Part shown: piece by piece, positions 54,959 through 64,000 of the stretch
Numbering within the stretch: the first letter of the stretch is position 1
Layout of the letters: every line of letters starts with the position of its first letter
From: Reclinomonas americana ATCC 50394
Lineage: Eukaryota > Jakobida > Jakobea > Jakobida
Reading direction: 5' to 3'
Assembly (NCBI GenBank): GCA_048213135.1
Contig: PS015033.1
Location: 1-64,000, forward strand
DNA: 64,000 nucleotides
Program-made: the position numbers and the translations under genes
The notes under the pieces: generated by a model
Told to the model about the DNA's origin: nothing
The model's database searches: none
What the model saw: only the letters and a program-made list of their open reading frames with translations

Positions 54959-55110
54959 TTGTGTGTGAGTGAGAGAGAGAGAGAGCNNNNNNNNNNNNNN
55001 NNNNNNGAGACCTGTTCAAACTTGAGCAACAACGTGCGAATATCCTTGACATGCGCCGGCACTCTTGCATCGTTAAAGTACGCGCGGAAGTTGATGCGCT
55101 CATCGCTCAT
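51984..55110 (-). CDS. SNAPC1-like subunit of the snRNA-activating complex
   Basis: ATG at 55108-55110 (MSDERINFRAYFNDARV, then HVKDIRTLLLKFEQ); stop at 51984. The second exon (about 54525-53830) carries the SNAPC1 core: SFTTFKRLWREHHMG, LRVKVGALYALYAFFVGQQS, VPPLRIPVSVELSQELQRLG, MLDALRVWRALCDPRSKVF. It continues as AEQLLNEAQLEQWRRMKEKR and a poly-Ala/poly-Pro stretch. Later exons (53712-53440 and onward) add ETPRVLLGATTPVFEQPSE and an acidic, Lys-rich tail ending SPPSSDESLSSD, like the basic/acidic tail of animal SNAPC1 but longer. The SNAP complex binds the proximal sequence element of snRNA genes. The assignment of the 53.7-52.0 kb exons to the same gene is inferred from compatible strand and spacing. 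Its stop is only 25 bp from the PTH2 start codon. Confidence 0.75.
52840..53105. repeat. (GGGGAGAGCGAGA)n minisatellite with 20-N gap
   Basis: About 13-bp units on both sides of 52973-52992, ending in AG repeats, in an intron of the SNAPC1-like gene. Confidence 0.9.
54520..54985. repeat. Polypurine (GAAGGGGGAA)n and (AG)n intron of the SNAPC1-like gene
   Basis: G/A-only sequence from 54530 to 54855, then an AG run (54909-54955) up to the 20-N gap 54987-55006. Sense strand is C/T. Confidence 0.9.
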
Positions 55111-55186
55111 TCCACCACACAAGACAAACAAAGAAGAGTTTTACATAAATTGTACACTTATGTTACAAAATGCACAAACAGAGGTG

Positions 55187-57396
55187 TCAGACTTCGATGG
55201 GAGCAAAGGCAAGCTTGCGCGTGCGCTGCTGCTGCTGCTGTGGCTGGAGGTACTGGTGCACAGCAACGGAGATAGGCGAGATGGTGGCGGACGGAGGCAG
55301 TGCCAGAGGCGAGGGCATGTCGACCGAAGTCACCGGCTGCGGTCGCGGCTTGCGACCGGCCTGCAGGGCGACCACGGCGAGCGGGATGGCCTCGACAATC
55401 ACCTCCTCGTCATCGTCGTCTTCGTCCTCCTCTGCATCATCATCGTCATCGTCATCGTTGCCGTCGAGGTCGGCGGCGATAAAGAGCTGCTTGGTGAAGT
55501 CGCGGAGGAGCGAGCGCGGGGCAAGTCGAGGCTGCGGTGTCACGGCCGGCGAGGGACCGGGGCCGCTGCGTGGCGGTGTCGATGTGTTGCTGTCGAGGCT
55601 GCTGGTCAGCGACGAGTAGCCGTGCGGTTGCGTGGACACGTCGGCGTGCTGCTCCTTGTTGGTGGGGGTGGCGATGGTGTTGTTGTTGTTGTTGTTGCCG
55701 TCGAGAAGCGCACGCAGAGCGGCGCCGGCGTTGGCCATGGCCTGAGCGGAGGGCGATGGCGGCTCGGTGCACGATCCGCGCGTGGCCTTGCCCGACGAGT
55801 GCTTGGAGGTCGCGGAGTCGTCGGTGTCGGGCTGCTGCTGTCGCCACTGGTCGAGCTCATACTGTGTGCCATACGTGAGGAAGCTCGTCGTTGGTGTGCG
55901 CGAATGACAAGCAGCTGAAAGACACTCACCATAAACTCGAGTGCCTCCGAGTTGGTGTCAAACACCACAGGCGAGGCGCCGGCTCGCGAACTCTGCGTCG
56001 GCGTCAGGTAGCGCGCCGTGACCGCCGCCGGTCTCTTCGAGCGCCCGCTATTCGCCTGCGACGAGCACGCCATGGCCCAGTCGGACTCGGTCGCCGCCGT
56101 CGACCCGCTCTCCACCGTCTCCAGATCCGTAAACGACTCGAGCGCATACATGACCAGCCGTTGCGACTGGCGCGACGCATCCACACCGTGCGCCACCAGC
56201 ATACGCCCATCCAGCACCACCGGCGACGATCGCCGCGGCGCACGCAGCACTCCAGCCACCATGCGCGGCAGAGGCACACTCGCGCGTCGCGGATCCTCCA
56301 CCGACTCGCCACCGCACTGGCTTCTCGTCGAGGATATCTGCACACGGGGCGCACGATACATGAGAGACGTGATCGGACAAGCCCAGCACCAATCAACAAT
56401 ACACTTTAGCAGAACACACTCTTTCGCACACACACACACGCACACACACACAAGTGTGGGAAAGTGTGTGTTAGTGTGCGGAAGTGTGCGGCAGTGTGCG
56501 GAAGTGTGCGGAAGTGTGGGAAAGTGTGGGAAGTGTGGAAAAGTGTGGGAAGAGTGGAAATGTGTGGGAAGTGTGGGAAAGTGTGGGAAAGTGTATAGGA
56601 GTGCGTGGAAGTGCGTGGAAGTGCGTGGAAGTGCGCGTAAGTGCGCGGAAGTGTGTGGATGTGTGTGTGTGTGCACTATGTACATACTTTCCACGCACAC
56701 ACGCACACAATTACACACACTTTCCCACACTTCCATACACTTCCACACACTTTCCCACACTTCTACACACTTCCACGCACTTCTATACACTTCTAAANNN
56801 NNNNNNNNNNNNNNNNNCACACCCTTCCCCTTCAACACACCTTATCCTGATCATCCTCATCGTCCTCCTCCATCATGGCACACGACGAGCAGCGCGGCAA
56901 GGCGTCCTCCAGGGCCGCCGCACTCGCACGTCGCTGAGTCATCGCCGCCACCGCCGCCGCCGGCAAGTGCTGAAGGCGGCGACTGGCGCGCCGGCCAGTG
57001 CGCACAGGCAGAAGCAGCCATTGTGGCACCGGCATCTCTTGTTCCTCCTCGCGATCGACGGACTCGGATTGTGGCTGCAGCACCTCTGTGGGGAGAGTGT
57101 GGTGGTGGCGGTGACCGCCACTGGCTCGCCGCGTGTGCTGCTTGGCGGTTGCGGCGCTGCTGTGTGTATTGGGGACAGATGTGAGTGTCCGTTCCTGTTC
57201 TCTCTCTTCTCTCGCTCTCTCACACACACCTGTTTGTTGGCACTGCGGAGGCGTCTGTGTGTGTGGAAGGCGAGGCAGCGCTGTCGTTGTTGCTGCTGGA
57301 GAGCTTTTGTGGACTGTCATTGTTGTTGTTGGTGTTGTTGTTGATGTTGTGGAGGGGAGAGAGACGCGCAGTGGTGCGCGAGGATGAGCAGCCCAT
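55187..57396 (-). CDS. Unrecognised protein with MGCSSS acylation start
   Basis: ATG at 57394-57396 (MGCSSSRTTARLSPLHN, then Asn- and Ser-rich to the donor after AVPTNR); stop at 55187. Later exons give MTQRRASAAALEDALPRCSS with MMEEDDEDDQDK, then SVEDPRRASVPLPRMVAGVL, VLDGRMLVAHGVDASRQSQR, SPVVFDTNSEALEFM, a long DDDDDDD stretch, VIVEAIPLAVVALQAGRKP, and a Gln-rich C-terminus. MGCSSS is a classic N-myristoylation plus palmitoylation start, so membrane attachment is likely. No enzymatic domain is recognised. It lies 77 bp upstream of the SNAPC1-like start on the same strand. The intron from about 56340 to 56830 contains an inverted simple repeat and a 20-N gap. Confidence 0.65.
56450..56797. 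repeat. Inverted simple repeat (GTGTGGGAAA)n against (TTTCCCACAC)n
   Basis: The left half (56450-56680) consists of GTGTGGGAA/GTGCGGAA units. The right half (56695-56797) carries their reverse complement (CACTTTCCCACACTTCC). The two could fold into a long imperfect hairpin around about 56685. Confidence 0.85.
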
Positions 57397-58019
57397 GGTT
57401 GTGTGTGTGTCTCTCTCTCTCTCTTTCTGCTTGTGTGTGCGTGTGTGTGTGAGTTGAGGAGTTGCGTGTGTCTGCTTCTTCGCGTTCGCGCAGGCGATAA
57501 AGTGTGAATGAGGGTGGTTTTTGGACGCCATACAACCACGCAACAAAGGCGAAAATTGCCAAACACAACCGACTGCTCGTTTTGCACATACGGGGACTGT
57601 CTGTCTTGTAGGCAGCAAGGTGGAGGAGGAGGGGGAAGAGAGTGGTGATGCGACGTTGCATCAGTCAGAGTGCTGCTCGTTTTCAGCCAAAGGTGGCCTC
57701 GTGAATTGGGATGTGGAGAGTTTTTCCGACACCCAGACCCGTGCATGGTGAGTGCGTGCGAGTCATGATGGGGTGGCATATCTCCAGGAGCAGATTGGCG
57801 GTGTCGAGGTTGTGGGATTCGCGTCAGTTGGGTCACGTCCCTCAAAATCCCGACGCGTGTTCGGATTTCTGGCAAGCAATTCGCCTTCAAATGACATGAG
57901 CAACCGACCATGCAAGCGGTCGCCATCCGCGCGCACTTGGTGGGTTGAATGGAGGGAGAGAATCTTCCGCAAAAACGAAACATGGGGGACGAGCAGATCC
58001 GGATGGGAGGGAAGGAACG
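57397..58019. other. 5' flank of the MGCSSS gene
   Basis: It contains the promoter and a CT/TG microsatellite (57408-57455). No supported gene; short frames on both strands lack signatures. Confidence 0.45.
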
Positions 58020-58323
58020 NNNNNNNNNNNNNNNNNNNNNNNNNNNNNNNNNNNNNNNNNNNNNNNNNNNNNNNNNNNNNNNNNNNNNNNNNNNNNNNNN
58101 NNNNNNNNNNNNNNNNNNNNNNNNNNNNNNNNNNNNNNNNNNNNNNNNNNNNNNNNNNNNNNNNNNNNNNNNNNNNNNNNNNNNNNNNNNNNNNNNNNNN
58201 NNNNNNNNNNNNNNNNNNNNNNNNNNNNNNNNNNNNNNNNNNNNNNNNNNNNNNNNNNNNNNNNNNNNNNNNNNNNNNNNNNNNNNNNNNNNNNNNNNNN
58301 NNNNNNNNNNNNNNNNNNNNNNN
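58020..58323. other. Assembly gap of 304 N
   Basis: Undetermined sequence in a gene-poor stretch. The frames on its left and right are not obviously related. Confidence 1.
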
Positions 58324-58867
58324 CGCTGCGGAGAAGCAAGCGCGCGCGCGACGATTCATTGCAATTGAATTCGCTGCGAACTCGATCGCGAGACAGTCAG
58401 GGGCCGAAGCCCAGTGGCATAGCTGGTGCCCGAGGTGGAACCCCGGCTGCGTGGTGTGTCGCCGGTCGAGTGATCGATGAGCACAACCAACAACACATGT
58501 ACACCATCGATATCGCGATCGAGATCGCGAAGTTGAAAACCCCTCCCGACGTCATCGCAGCAGTTGTTGCCCGATGCGGGAACGGTTCTCCACTTCATCC
58601 TGTTTCTGTGCGTCGACACCAGCGCGATCGGGCGTGTGGTTTTTGCCGTGCGAACGACGGAAGCATGGGTGACAGGACAACCAGCACCACAACAACACAC
58701 ACGCTACGCACACATACACCGCGCAACGCAGCCGCAAGAGCCTCTCTTGCTCTGCGTGTGTGTCATTCCTTTACGCGATATAGCCCCACGTACATTATCG
58801 CCAACACCCTCGCGCGCTTTTGCCAAAGCGCACACAATGATGACCATGAATGTGCTCTCGTGATCGC

Positions 58868-59038
58868 CCACTAGCGATCCAGCAAGAGCTGTTCTTCTCC
58901 GCTTCGGGGAGTTGTCGACATCATCGCGTCATGCTCACGTGGAGTCTGGCCAGCGACTTGTTCTCGATGTCAAGTCGCCCAGCGATCAGTGGGTAGCGCT
59001 GTCGTTGCCGGGTACGTACACGCTGTGTGTGCGTGTGC

Positions 59039-59097
<59 letters not shown>

Positions 59098-59249
59098 ATT
59101 GGAGGCATGCTTACGGCGAGTTTGGCCTTGCAGGGCGATGGGCGCAGGTGGAAGAGTCAGCTTTGCGGAGAGGAGGAGCTGCACAGAGCTCTCCAGCGGA
59201 ACCGCCACCACATGCCTACGGGTCGCACCGATATGCAGCGCCACCGTGA
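58868..59249 (+). CDS. Possible 3' exons of an unrecognised plus-strand gene
   Basis: A candidate exon ending at 59011 (FGELSTSSRHAHVESGQRL, VLDVKSPSDQWVALSLPG) has a good donor gtacgt. It joins in phase to 59134-59249 (RWAQVEESALRRGG, then PAEPPPHAYGSHRYAAPP and TGA). The acceptor is GGCCTTGCAG. No upstream exon or family could be identified; the start given is only where the frame opens after a possible acceptor CACTAG. A minus-strand reading of the same DNA gives splice sites that do not keep phase. Treat as tentative. Confidence 0.33.
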
Positions 59250-59257
59250 GCATCAAC

Positions 59258-60210
59258 TGCGCATGCGAGAGAAGTTGCCTATCTTGCTTTTGGTTGGGCA
59301 TGGTTCTCGCTGCGATGCTCGATATGTGAACGTGCGTCTCCTTCTGTAAGTGTGATTCTGGTGAAGGAGTGCCCCTTGAGTGCCTGGTGTTGCTCTCTCC
59401 CTATCTTCTCTCCCCTCGCGCTGCGCATGTGAGAGAAGCTGCTTGTCTTCGTTGTTTTGTTGGGCATGGTTCTCGCTGTGCTTCTCTTTCTTCTTCTGCA
59501 AGAGTGAAACTTTTGCATGCACTTGTAGATGTTGCCTCTCTCTCTCCTCCAACCCTCTGCTTACGCCGTAGACAAGTGAGAGAGAAACCTGCTCGTCGAA
59601 TTCTTGCTGTGTGTTGCGATCGCCGACAGTGCTTCTCGTTCTTCTCCTTCTGCAAGCGTGATGCTGGTGAAGGAGCGCCCTTGAGTGCCTGTTGTTGCTC
59701 TCTCTCTCTCTCTCTCTTCTCCCCCTTGCGCTGCTTATGCGAGAGAAGCTGCTTATGTTGTTTTTGGTTGAGCGTGTTTCTCGCTGTTCTTCTCTTTCTT
59801 CTTCTAACTGTTGCGTGCACTTGCCCTTGAGTGTTAGATGTTGCTTCTTCCTCTTCTCTCTCTCCTCCAACCCTCTGCTTACGCCGTACGCGTGGACAAG
59901 TGAGAGAGAAAACTGCTCGTCGAATACTTGCTGTGTGCTGCGATCTGCTGCCACTGCCGGCAGTGCTTCTCGTTCTTCTTCTTCTTCTGCAAGTGCGATG
60001 CTGGTGAAGGATCGTCCTTGAGTGCCTCGCTCCCTCTCTCTCTCTCTCTTCCTCTCCCCTCGCGCTGCTTATAATTATGTGAGAGAAGCTGCTTCTTGTT
60101 TTTGGTTAGGCATTGTTCTCGCTGCGATGCTCGATTGTTCCACGTGCTTCTTCTTGTTCACCTGCAAGAGTGAAACTGTTGCATGCACTTGCCCTTGAGT
60201 GCTAGATGCT
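59258..60210. repeat. Higher-order tandem repeat, period about 310-340 bp
   Basis: The motif ATGTGAGAGAAGCTGCTT, then GTTTTTGGTTGGGCATGGTT and TCTCGCTG, recurs near 59262, 59427, 59737 and 60077. A second motif, GTGAGAGAGAAACCTGCTCG then TCGAAT, occurs near 59577 and 59900. Between them are shared sequences around GATGCTGGTGAAGGA and CCCTTGAGTGCCTG. No coding support. Confidence 0.8.
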
Positions 60211-60454
60211 GCTCTCCCTCACCTCCGCTCATACCCTCATCTGCGTGTGAAACTGGTGCATGAGCGCTGCCTGGTGTGCGGGTGGATGAAGCATTGTGTT
60301 TCTTTCTCTCTTTCTCTCTCACACCTCTCTTCTCTCCGCTCATATTCTTCTCTTTGTGTGCGGCATGTTCTTGAGCCTTGGTGTGAATGAAGCTCTCACC
60401 TCTCGTGTGTCTCTGCTCGATTATACATGCGGTGTGTGAGAGAGAGAGAGCGAG

Positions 60455-60498
<44 letters not shown>

Positions 60499-61548
60499 CG
60501 TTGTCAAGATATCGGAGAAATCCTGTTTCAAGTGTCTCCTGCATGTGACACAGCGATGGTGGCACTGCTGTGCTTTCTGAGCAGTGGCTACGTCTGTGAT
60601 TGGTGACCACGCTTTCGCCTCGAAGCACGTCGTGAAGACAAGTGCAACAGGAGAAACCAAACGCATGCCTTTTGGCTGTGTGCGTGGCAGCTTTCCATCC
60701 TTTCACACTGCATGCGACACTTAAACACGAGAGAGACACACACACGCCTCAGCGATCCTCCACACAGCAGTGAGGGATGACGTAATCGGGGGAAACAGGA
60801 AACCCAAAGTGATGCGCAGATTCGTTTCAGCAGTGCTCCATCACTGCGCGCACATGTGTGAAGGGCTTCTTCTGCCATCGCAGCTTGAGCATGTGACAGC
60901 AGGGTGGGGAAAGGAAGAAAAAGCAACAGAGGAGCAATGCACCAATGAATCTTGCATCCACATGCTGTGTACACGAAGCATGCGCTGCCACTCCCCACCA
61001 GACACATAGACACAAGGAGGTTGCTGGAGGGGCGTTCCTCGCTGTGCACACACGCACCACTGACAGAAATCGAACATGTTGTGGAGAAAAAGGGAATAGT
61101 CGACGACGTCATCAAGTTGTCTTCTTCCGTCTCCCTCTCTCTTCTCTGCAACACCACTGGCGACGGCGCAGTTTGGTATGACGCGCAACGTAGTTTGTAG
61201 GATACCTCAAGCTAGCGCTTCCGATTGGTGCAAGAGTGAAACGCAAGAGAGTGAGTGATCATGATATCACTGTGCGGTATCCCACAGTGCGTGCATGAAA
61301 CATAGAGCTCGTGGTGGTGAGCCTGTCTTCAAAAGAAATCCTGTTGCTTGTCTTTTTTCCTGCTGACATGCAAGATTCACACGACGATTGGTGATTGGCT
61401 GCCTCGGACATGTTGGTGACAGCGCAGAGTGGCACTGTACTGTGTACAGTGTTGTGCCTCATGCACTCACGCGGTGAATGAAGCACAGAGAGGTGTGCAT
61501 GGCATGAACAGCGTCTTGTGCAAGCAGCTACGAATTCCCTTTTTTTAT
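60211..61548. other. Gene-poor stretch with AG microsatellite
   Basis: It contains an AG run at 60437-60500. I see no spliced or intact gene with recognisable features on either strand. Confidence 0.45.
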
Positions 61549-61596
61549 GCGAAATGCATCTCTGAAATGCCCTTCCGCCCGCGATGGCAAGTCTGG

Positions 61597-61606
61597 CCAT
61601 TTTAGG
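61597..61606 (+). promoter_or_regulatory. CArG box upstream of the plus-strand Cys-rich gene
   Basis: CCATTTTAGG fits the SRF/MADS-box consensus CC(A/T)6GG exactly. It lies about 150 bp upstream of the ATG and is conserved in the minus-strand copy. Related CCATTTTCGG and AAAAATGGCC motifs lie just downstream. Binding is inferred. Confidence 0.5.
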
Positions 61607-61678
61607 CGAGTTGCCTTTGGCCCCACCATTTTCGGCCTTCCAAGTGCAAACTCACCCAAAAATGGCCATGCGCAGGGG

Positions 61679-61684
61679 TATAAA
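61679..61684 (+). promoter_or_regulatory. TATA box of the plus-strand Cys-rich gene
   Basis: TATAAA in GGGGTATAAAGCGTCC, 66 bp upstream of the ATG at 61750. The minus-strand copy has CATAAA at the same place. Confidence 0.6.
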
Positions 61685-61749
61685 GCGTCCAATTTCCGAC
61701 CTGTCACTTTCTTACTCGTTCCGAGAGCACAAACCACCTCCCCCCCATC

Positions 61750-61783
61750 ATGAAGATCGCTGTNNNNNNNNNNNNNNNNNNNN

Positions 61784-61834
<51 letters not shown>

Positions 61835-62324
61835 GCAATGTCACTGACTCTCCCTCTCCATGGCCAGGTGCGCTCCGTGCGCCAACGGCAACACCGGTGG
61901 CTGCAACCCGAATGGTGCTTGCAAGGCCAACGGCTGGTGCGACTGCCACTACCAGTGCAAGAACTACGCGTCGGTGGCTGCTGGCGCTGCGTGCCCGCCT
62001 GGCGCCGACAACCTCGGCAACGGCAACTGCTGCAAGAAGGCATGGGGTGCTCGCTGCCAGTACACTCTGCCCGACACCTGGACTGGCACGCCGCCGCCGC
62101 CACCGCCGCCACCGGCTGTGTGCACCAACAACCCGGGTGCCTGCAACCCGAACGGCAAGTGCAAGGCCGACAACACTTGCGAGTGCTACGCCGTGTGCCA
62201 GAACATCCCGGCCGTGGCCGCCGGCACGGAGAGCTGCCCTGGCACCAGCCAGAACTTGGGCAACGGCAACTGCTGTGGCCAGCAGACTGGCGCCAACTGC
62301 CAGATCTCGCCCTTCGACTCGTGA
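61750..62324 (+). CDS. Secreted Cys-rich protein with two homologous modules, plus-strand copy
   Basis: Exon 1 starts at ATG 61750 (MKIAV) and runs into a 20-N gap (61764-61783) that hides the rest of the signal peptide. Exon 2 is 61868-62324. By comparison with the intact minus copy the protein is 172 residues. It has a hydrophobic signal peptide ending AAA, then two Cys modules separated by a poly-Pro hinge (TPPPPPPPPAVC). Each module carries a CNPNGxCKAxxxCxC motif, a YxxCQN/YQCKN step and an LGNGNCC motif. The spacing of Cys is chitin-binding- or EGF-like in appearance, but I cannot assign a family. The intron is (TC)n-rich. An extracellular or cell-wall role is inferred from the signal peptide and disulfide-rich content. 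Confidence 0.85.
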
Positions 62325-63185
62325 GCACGAGTTGGGAGAAGGGTGATACCACAACAAGTGAGGACGAAGTGAAAGCTTTTCCAACCCGTGTGGTGATTGT
62401 GATGGGTCTCGTGTATGTTTTAGGCACGACAAAGTGCAGGCGCATTCATGAACACAAGAGGTGTCAACAAAACAGCACAGCGACAACAGGCTGGAAATGG
62501 AAACTTTCACTGATCACCAGTATTGTTGTGATATCGAACATATCTGCGCGTGCACTGCGACATGACAAATCAACAACGGTAGTACTGATTCACGCTCCAT
62601 CGCAGCTGCATGATGAACACCGGCACCGGCTGCCATGAGTGGAAACAGCGCTACGCCAGCGCTGGAGGTCGGCAGGACGGATGCAGATTGAGAAAAACAC
62701 TTCAACAACAACAACAATTCATTCACCAACAAACAAGCAACAGCTGTCTTGATGACCAAGTTCAACCGTATCCAAAACATCAACACAGACACCAGTCTTG
62801 AGGCAGCACCACATTCCAATAATGCGACAAATGTCCGATACGGAATGCAAGATGAAGACGGAAAGGAGTGGCGTGTGGCGAGGGAGTGGGTTGGAGAGGC
62901 AGCAGCAGAGAAGTGCAATGAAGATGGTCATGTCGCAGTGCACTGTGGCTCTTCAGCAGTGCATGCGCAGATATCGGAGTTCAACAATACTGGTGATCAG
63001 TGAAAGTTTCCATTTCCAGCCTGTTGTCGCTGTGCTGTTTTGTTGACACCTCTTGTGTTCATGAATGCGCCTGCACTTTGTCGTGCCTAAAACATACACG
63101 AGACCCATCACAATCACCACACGGGTTGGAAAAGCATTCACTTCGTCCTCACTTGTTGTGGTATCACCCTTCTCTCAACTCGCGC
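62325..63185. other. Palindrome centre between the two Cys-rich genes
   Basis: Contains the mirrored 3' flanks (to about 62570 and from about 62925) and a unique spacer of about 355 bp. No gene is supported; open frames in the flanks are mirrored non-coding sequence. Confidence 0.7.
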
Positions 63186-63800
63186 TCACGAGTCGAAGGG
63201 CGAGATCTGGCAGTTGGCGCCAGTCTGCTGGCCACAGCAGTTGCCGTTGCCCAAGTTCTGGCTGGTGCCAGGGCAGCTCTCCGTGCCGGCAGCGACGGCC
63301 GGGATGTTCTGGCACACGGCGTAGCACTCGCAAGTGTTGTCGGCCTTGCACTTGCCGTTCGGGTTGCAGGCACCCGGGTTGTTGGTGCACACAGCCGGTG
63401 GCGGCGGTGGCGGCGGCGGCGTGCCAGTCCAGGTAGCCGGCAGAGTGTACTGGCAGCGGGCACCCCATGCCTTCTTGCAGCAGTTGCCGTTGCCGAGGTT
63501 GTCGGCGCCAGGCGGGCATGCAGCGCCAGCAGCCACCGACGGGTAGTTGCGGCACTGGTACTGGCAGTCGCACCAGCCGTTGGCCTTGCAAGTGCCATTC
63601 GGGTTGCAGCCACCGGTGTTGCCGTTGGCGCACGGAGCGCACCTTCATGATCAGGAAGGAGAGAGAGAGAGAGAGAGAGTGTGTGTGTTAGCTATAGTGA
63701 CGTTGCAGGAGAGAGAGGAGAAAGGAGAGACAACACACCATTCGGCGGCAGCGACGGCCACGAGGAGGGCCAGGACGGCGACAAAGACAGCGATCTTCAT
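63186..63800 (-). CDS. Secreted Cys-rich protein with two homologous modules, minus-strand copy
   Basis: Exon 1, 63800-63739, encodes the signal peptide MKIAVFVAVLALLVAVAAAE. Exon 2, 63642-63186, encodes the mature part and the TGA stop. Splicing TG|gtgtgt to AG|GTGCGC gives Trp-Cys-Ala-Pro-Cys. The total is 519 nt, 172 residues plus stop. It differs from the plus copy by few residues (for example YPSVAAG for YASVAAG and LPATW for LPDTW). It has two Cys modules with CNPNGxCKA and LGNGNCC motifs and the TPPPPPPPPAVC hinge. The two genes point toward each other. Confidence 0.9.
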
Positions 63801-63867
63801 GATGGGGGGGAGGTGGTTTGTGCGCTCGGAACGAGTAAGAAAAGTGACAAGTCGGATTCTTGGACGC

Positions 63868-63873
63868 TTTATG
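63868..63873 (-). promoter_or_regulatory. Variant TATA box (CATAAA) of the minus-strand Cys-rich gene
   Basis: Occupies the position of TATAAA in the mirror copy; one base differs. Confidence 0.45.
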
Positions 63874-63945
63874 CCCCTGCGCCTGGCCATTTTTGGGTGT
63901 GTTTGCACTTGGAAGGCCGAAAATGGTGGGGCCAAGGGCAACTCG

Positions 63946-63955
63946 CCTAAAATGG
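63946..63955 (-). promoter_or_regulatory. CArG box upstream of the minus-strand Cys-rich gene
   Basis: CCTAAAATGG on the plus strand, the exact mirror of the left-arm CArG box. Confidence 0.5.
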
Positions 63956-64000
63956 CCAGACTTGCCATCGCGGGCGGAAGGGCATTTCGGAGATGCATTT

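Larger units (their letters stand above)
61549..62570 (+). repeat. Left arm of a 1-kb inverted repeat carrying a Cys-rich gene
   Basis: Nearly identical to the reverse complement of 62925-64000, from upstream of the promoter (AATGCATCTCTGAAATGCCC) through the gene and about 230 bp of 3' flank. Differences are scattered substitutions and one small indel near the centre. The spacer is about 355 bp. Confidence 0.93.
62925..64000 (-). repeat. Right arm of the 1-kb inverted repeat
   Basis: Reverse complement of the left arm; continues to the window end, so its true outer boundary is not visible. Confidence 0.93.

Noticed and set aside
58400-58470. Possible tRNA-like hairpin
   Set aside because: No T-arm or anticodon arm with proper spacing on either strand. 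I saw no tRNA, rRNA or CRISPR array by eye in the window.
58921-59301. Minus-strand exons (RRHVVAVPLESSVQLLLS; RQRYPLIAGRLDIENKSLA)
   Set aside because: The available splice sites do not keep the reading frame; the plus-strand reading splices cleanly.
59262-60210. Short plus-strand frames repeating CERSCLSCFWLGMVLA-like peptides
   Set aside because: They are translations of the tandem repeat units, with no start context, splice support or conserved frame.

Overview
This is nuclear DNA of a GC-rich, probably unicellular eukaryote. Almost every housekeeping gene is cut by many short GT-AG introns. Introns and spacers are packed with microsatellites (AG, AAG, GGA, CA, ACGT), and neighbouring genes are often only 25-200 bp apart. 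The gene set (GATOR2 subunit WDR24, SNAPC1-like protein, FBXO3-like F-box protein, SLC22A18-like transporter, a FERM-LRR protein) suits a free-living protist, perhaps amoebozoan or another amorphean lineage. I cannot name the species from sequence alone. The window is a scaffold with 22 N runs, many exactly 20 N (placeholder gaps).

Layout. 0-1.6 kb: citrate synthase 3' half (on both strands because one contig is inverted) and glucosamine-6-phosphate N-acetyltransferase. 2-11.6 kb: a very long coiled-coil, kinesin-like gene with degenerate ATPase motifs. 11.8-12.7 kb: an eight-exon FKBP12 with a 6-nt exon. 12.9-17.8 kb: four intronless seven-bladed WD40 genes (one on -, three on +). 17.9-25.0 kb: WDR24, apparently containing an inverted contig. 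25.7-34.8 kb: three copies of a tiny three-exon gene (54-56 aa, Gly/Pro-rich start, invariant second exon) flanking a second tandem array of four intronless WD40 genes. 35-38 kb: FBXO3-like F-box/SUKH/ApaG protein. 38.7-40.2 kb: 6-phosphogluconolactonase. 40.3-45.8 kb: FERM-LRR protein. 46.4-49.8 kb: SLC22A18-like MFS transporter. 49.9-52.0 kb: UBA-containing peptidyl-tRNA hydrolase 2. 52.0-55.1 kb: SNAPC1-like protein. 55.2-57.4 kb: unrecognised protein starting MGCSSS. 57.4-61.5 kb: mostly repeats, one gap and one weak two-exon candidate. 61.5-64 kb: two nearly identical secreted Cys-rich genes in a roughly 1-kb inverted repeat, each with a CArG-box promoter.

The genes do not form one pathway. 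Recurrent groups are primary metabolism (citrate synthase, GNA1, phosphogluconolactonase), nutrient signalling (WDR24/GATOR2), transcription and translation (SNAPC1, PTH2) and cytoskeleton or membrane (kinesin-like, FERM-LRR). The locally expanded part, and the best candidate for something undescribed, is the pair of intronless WD40 arrays with a shared C-terminal cap, together with the interleaved micro-gene family. Assembly quality matters here: three contigs (1-647, 18675-19965, 33113-33426) are, or appear to be, placed in the wrong orientation.
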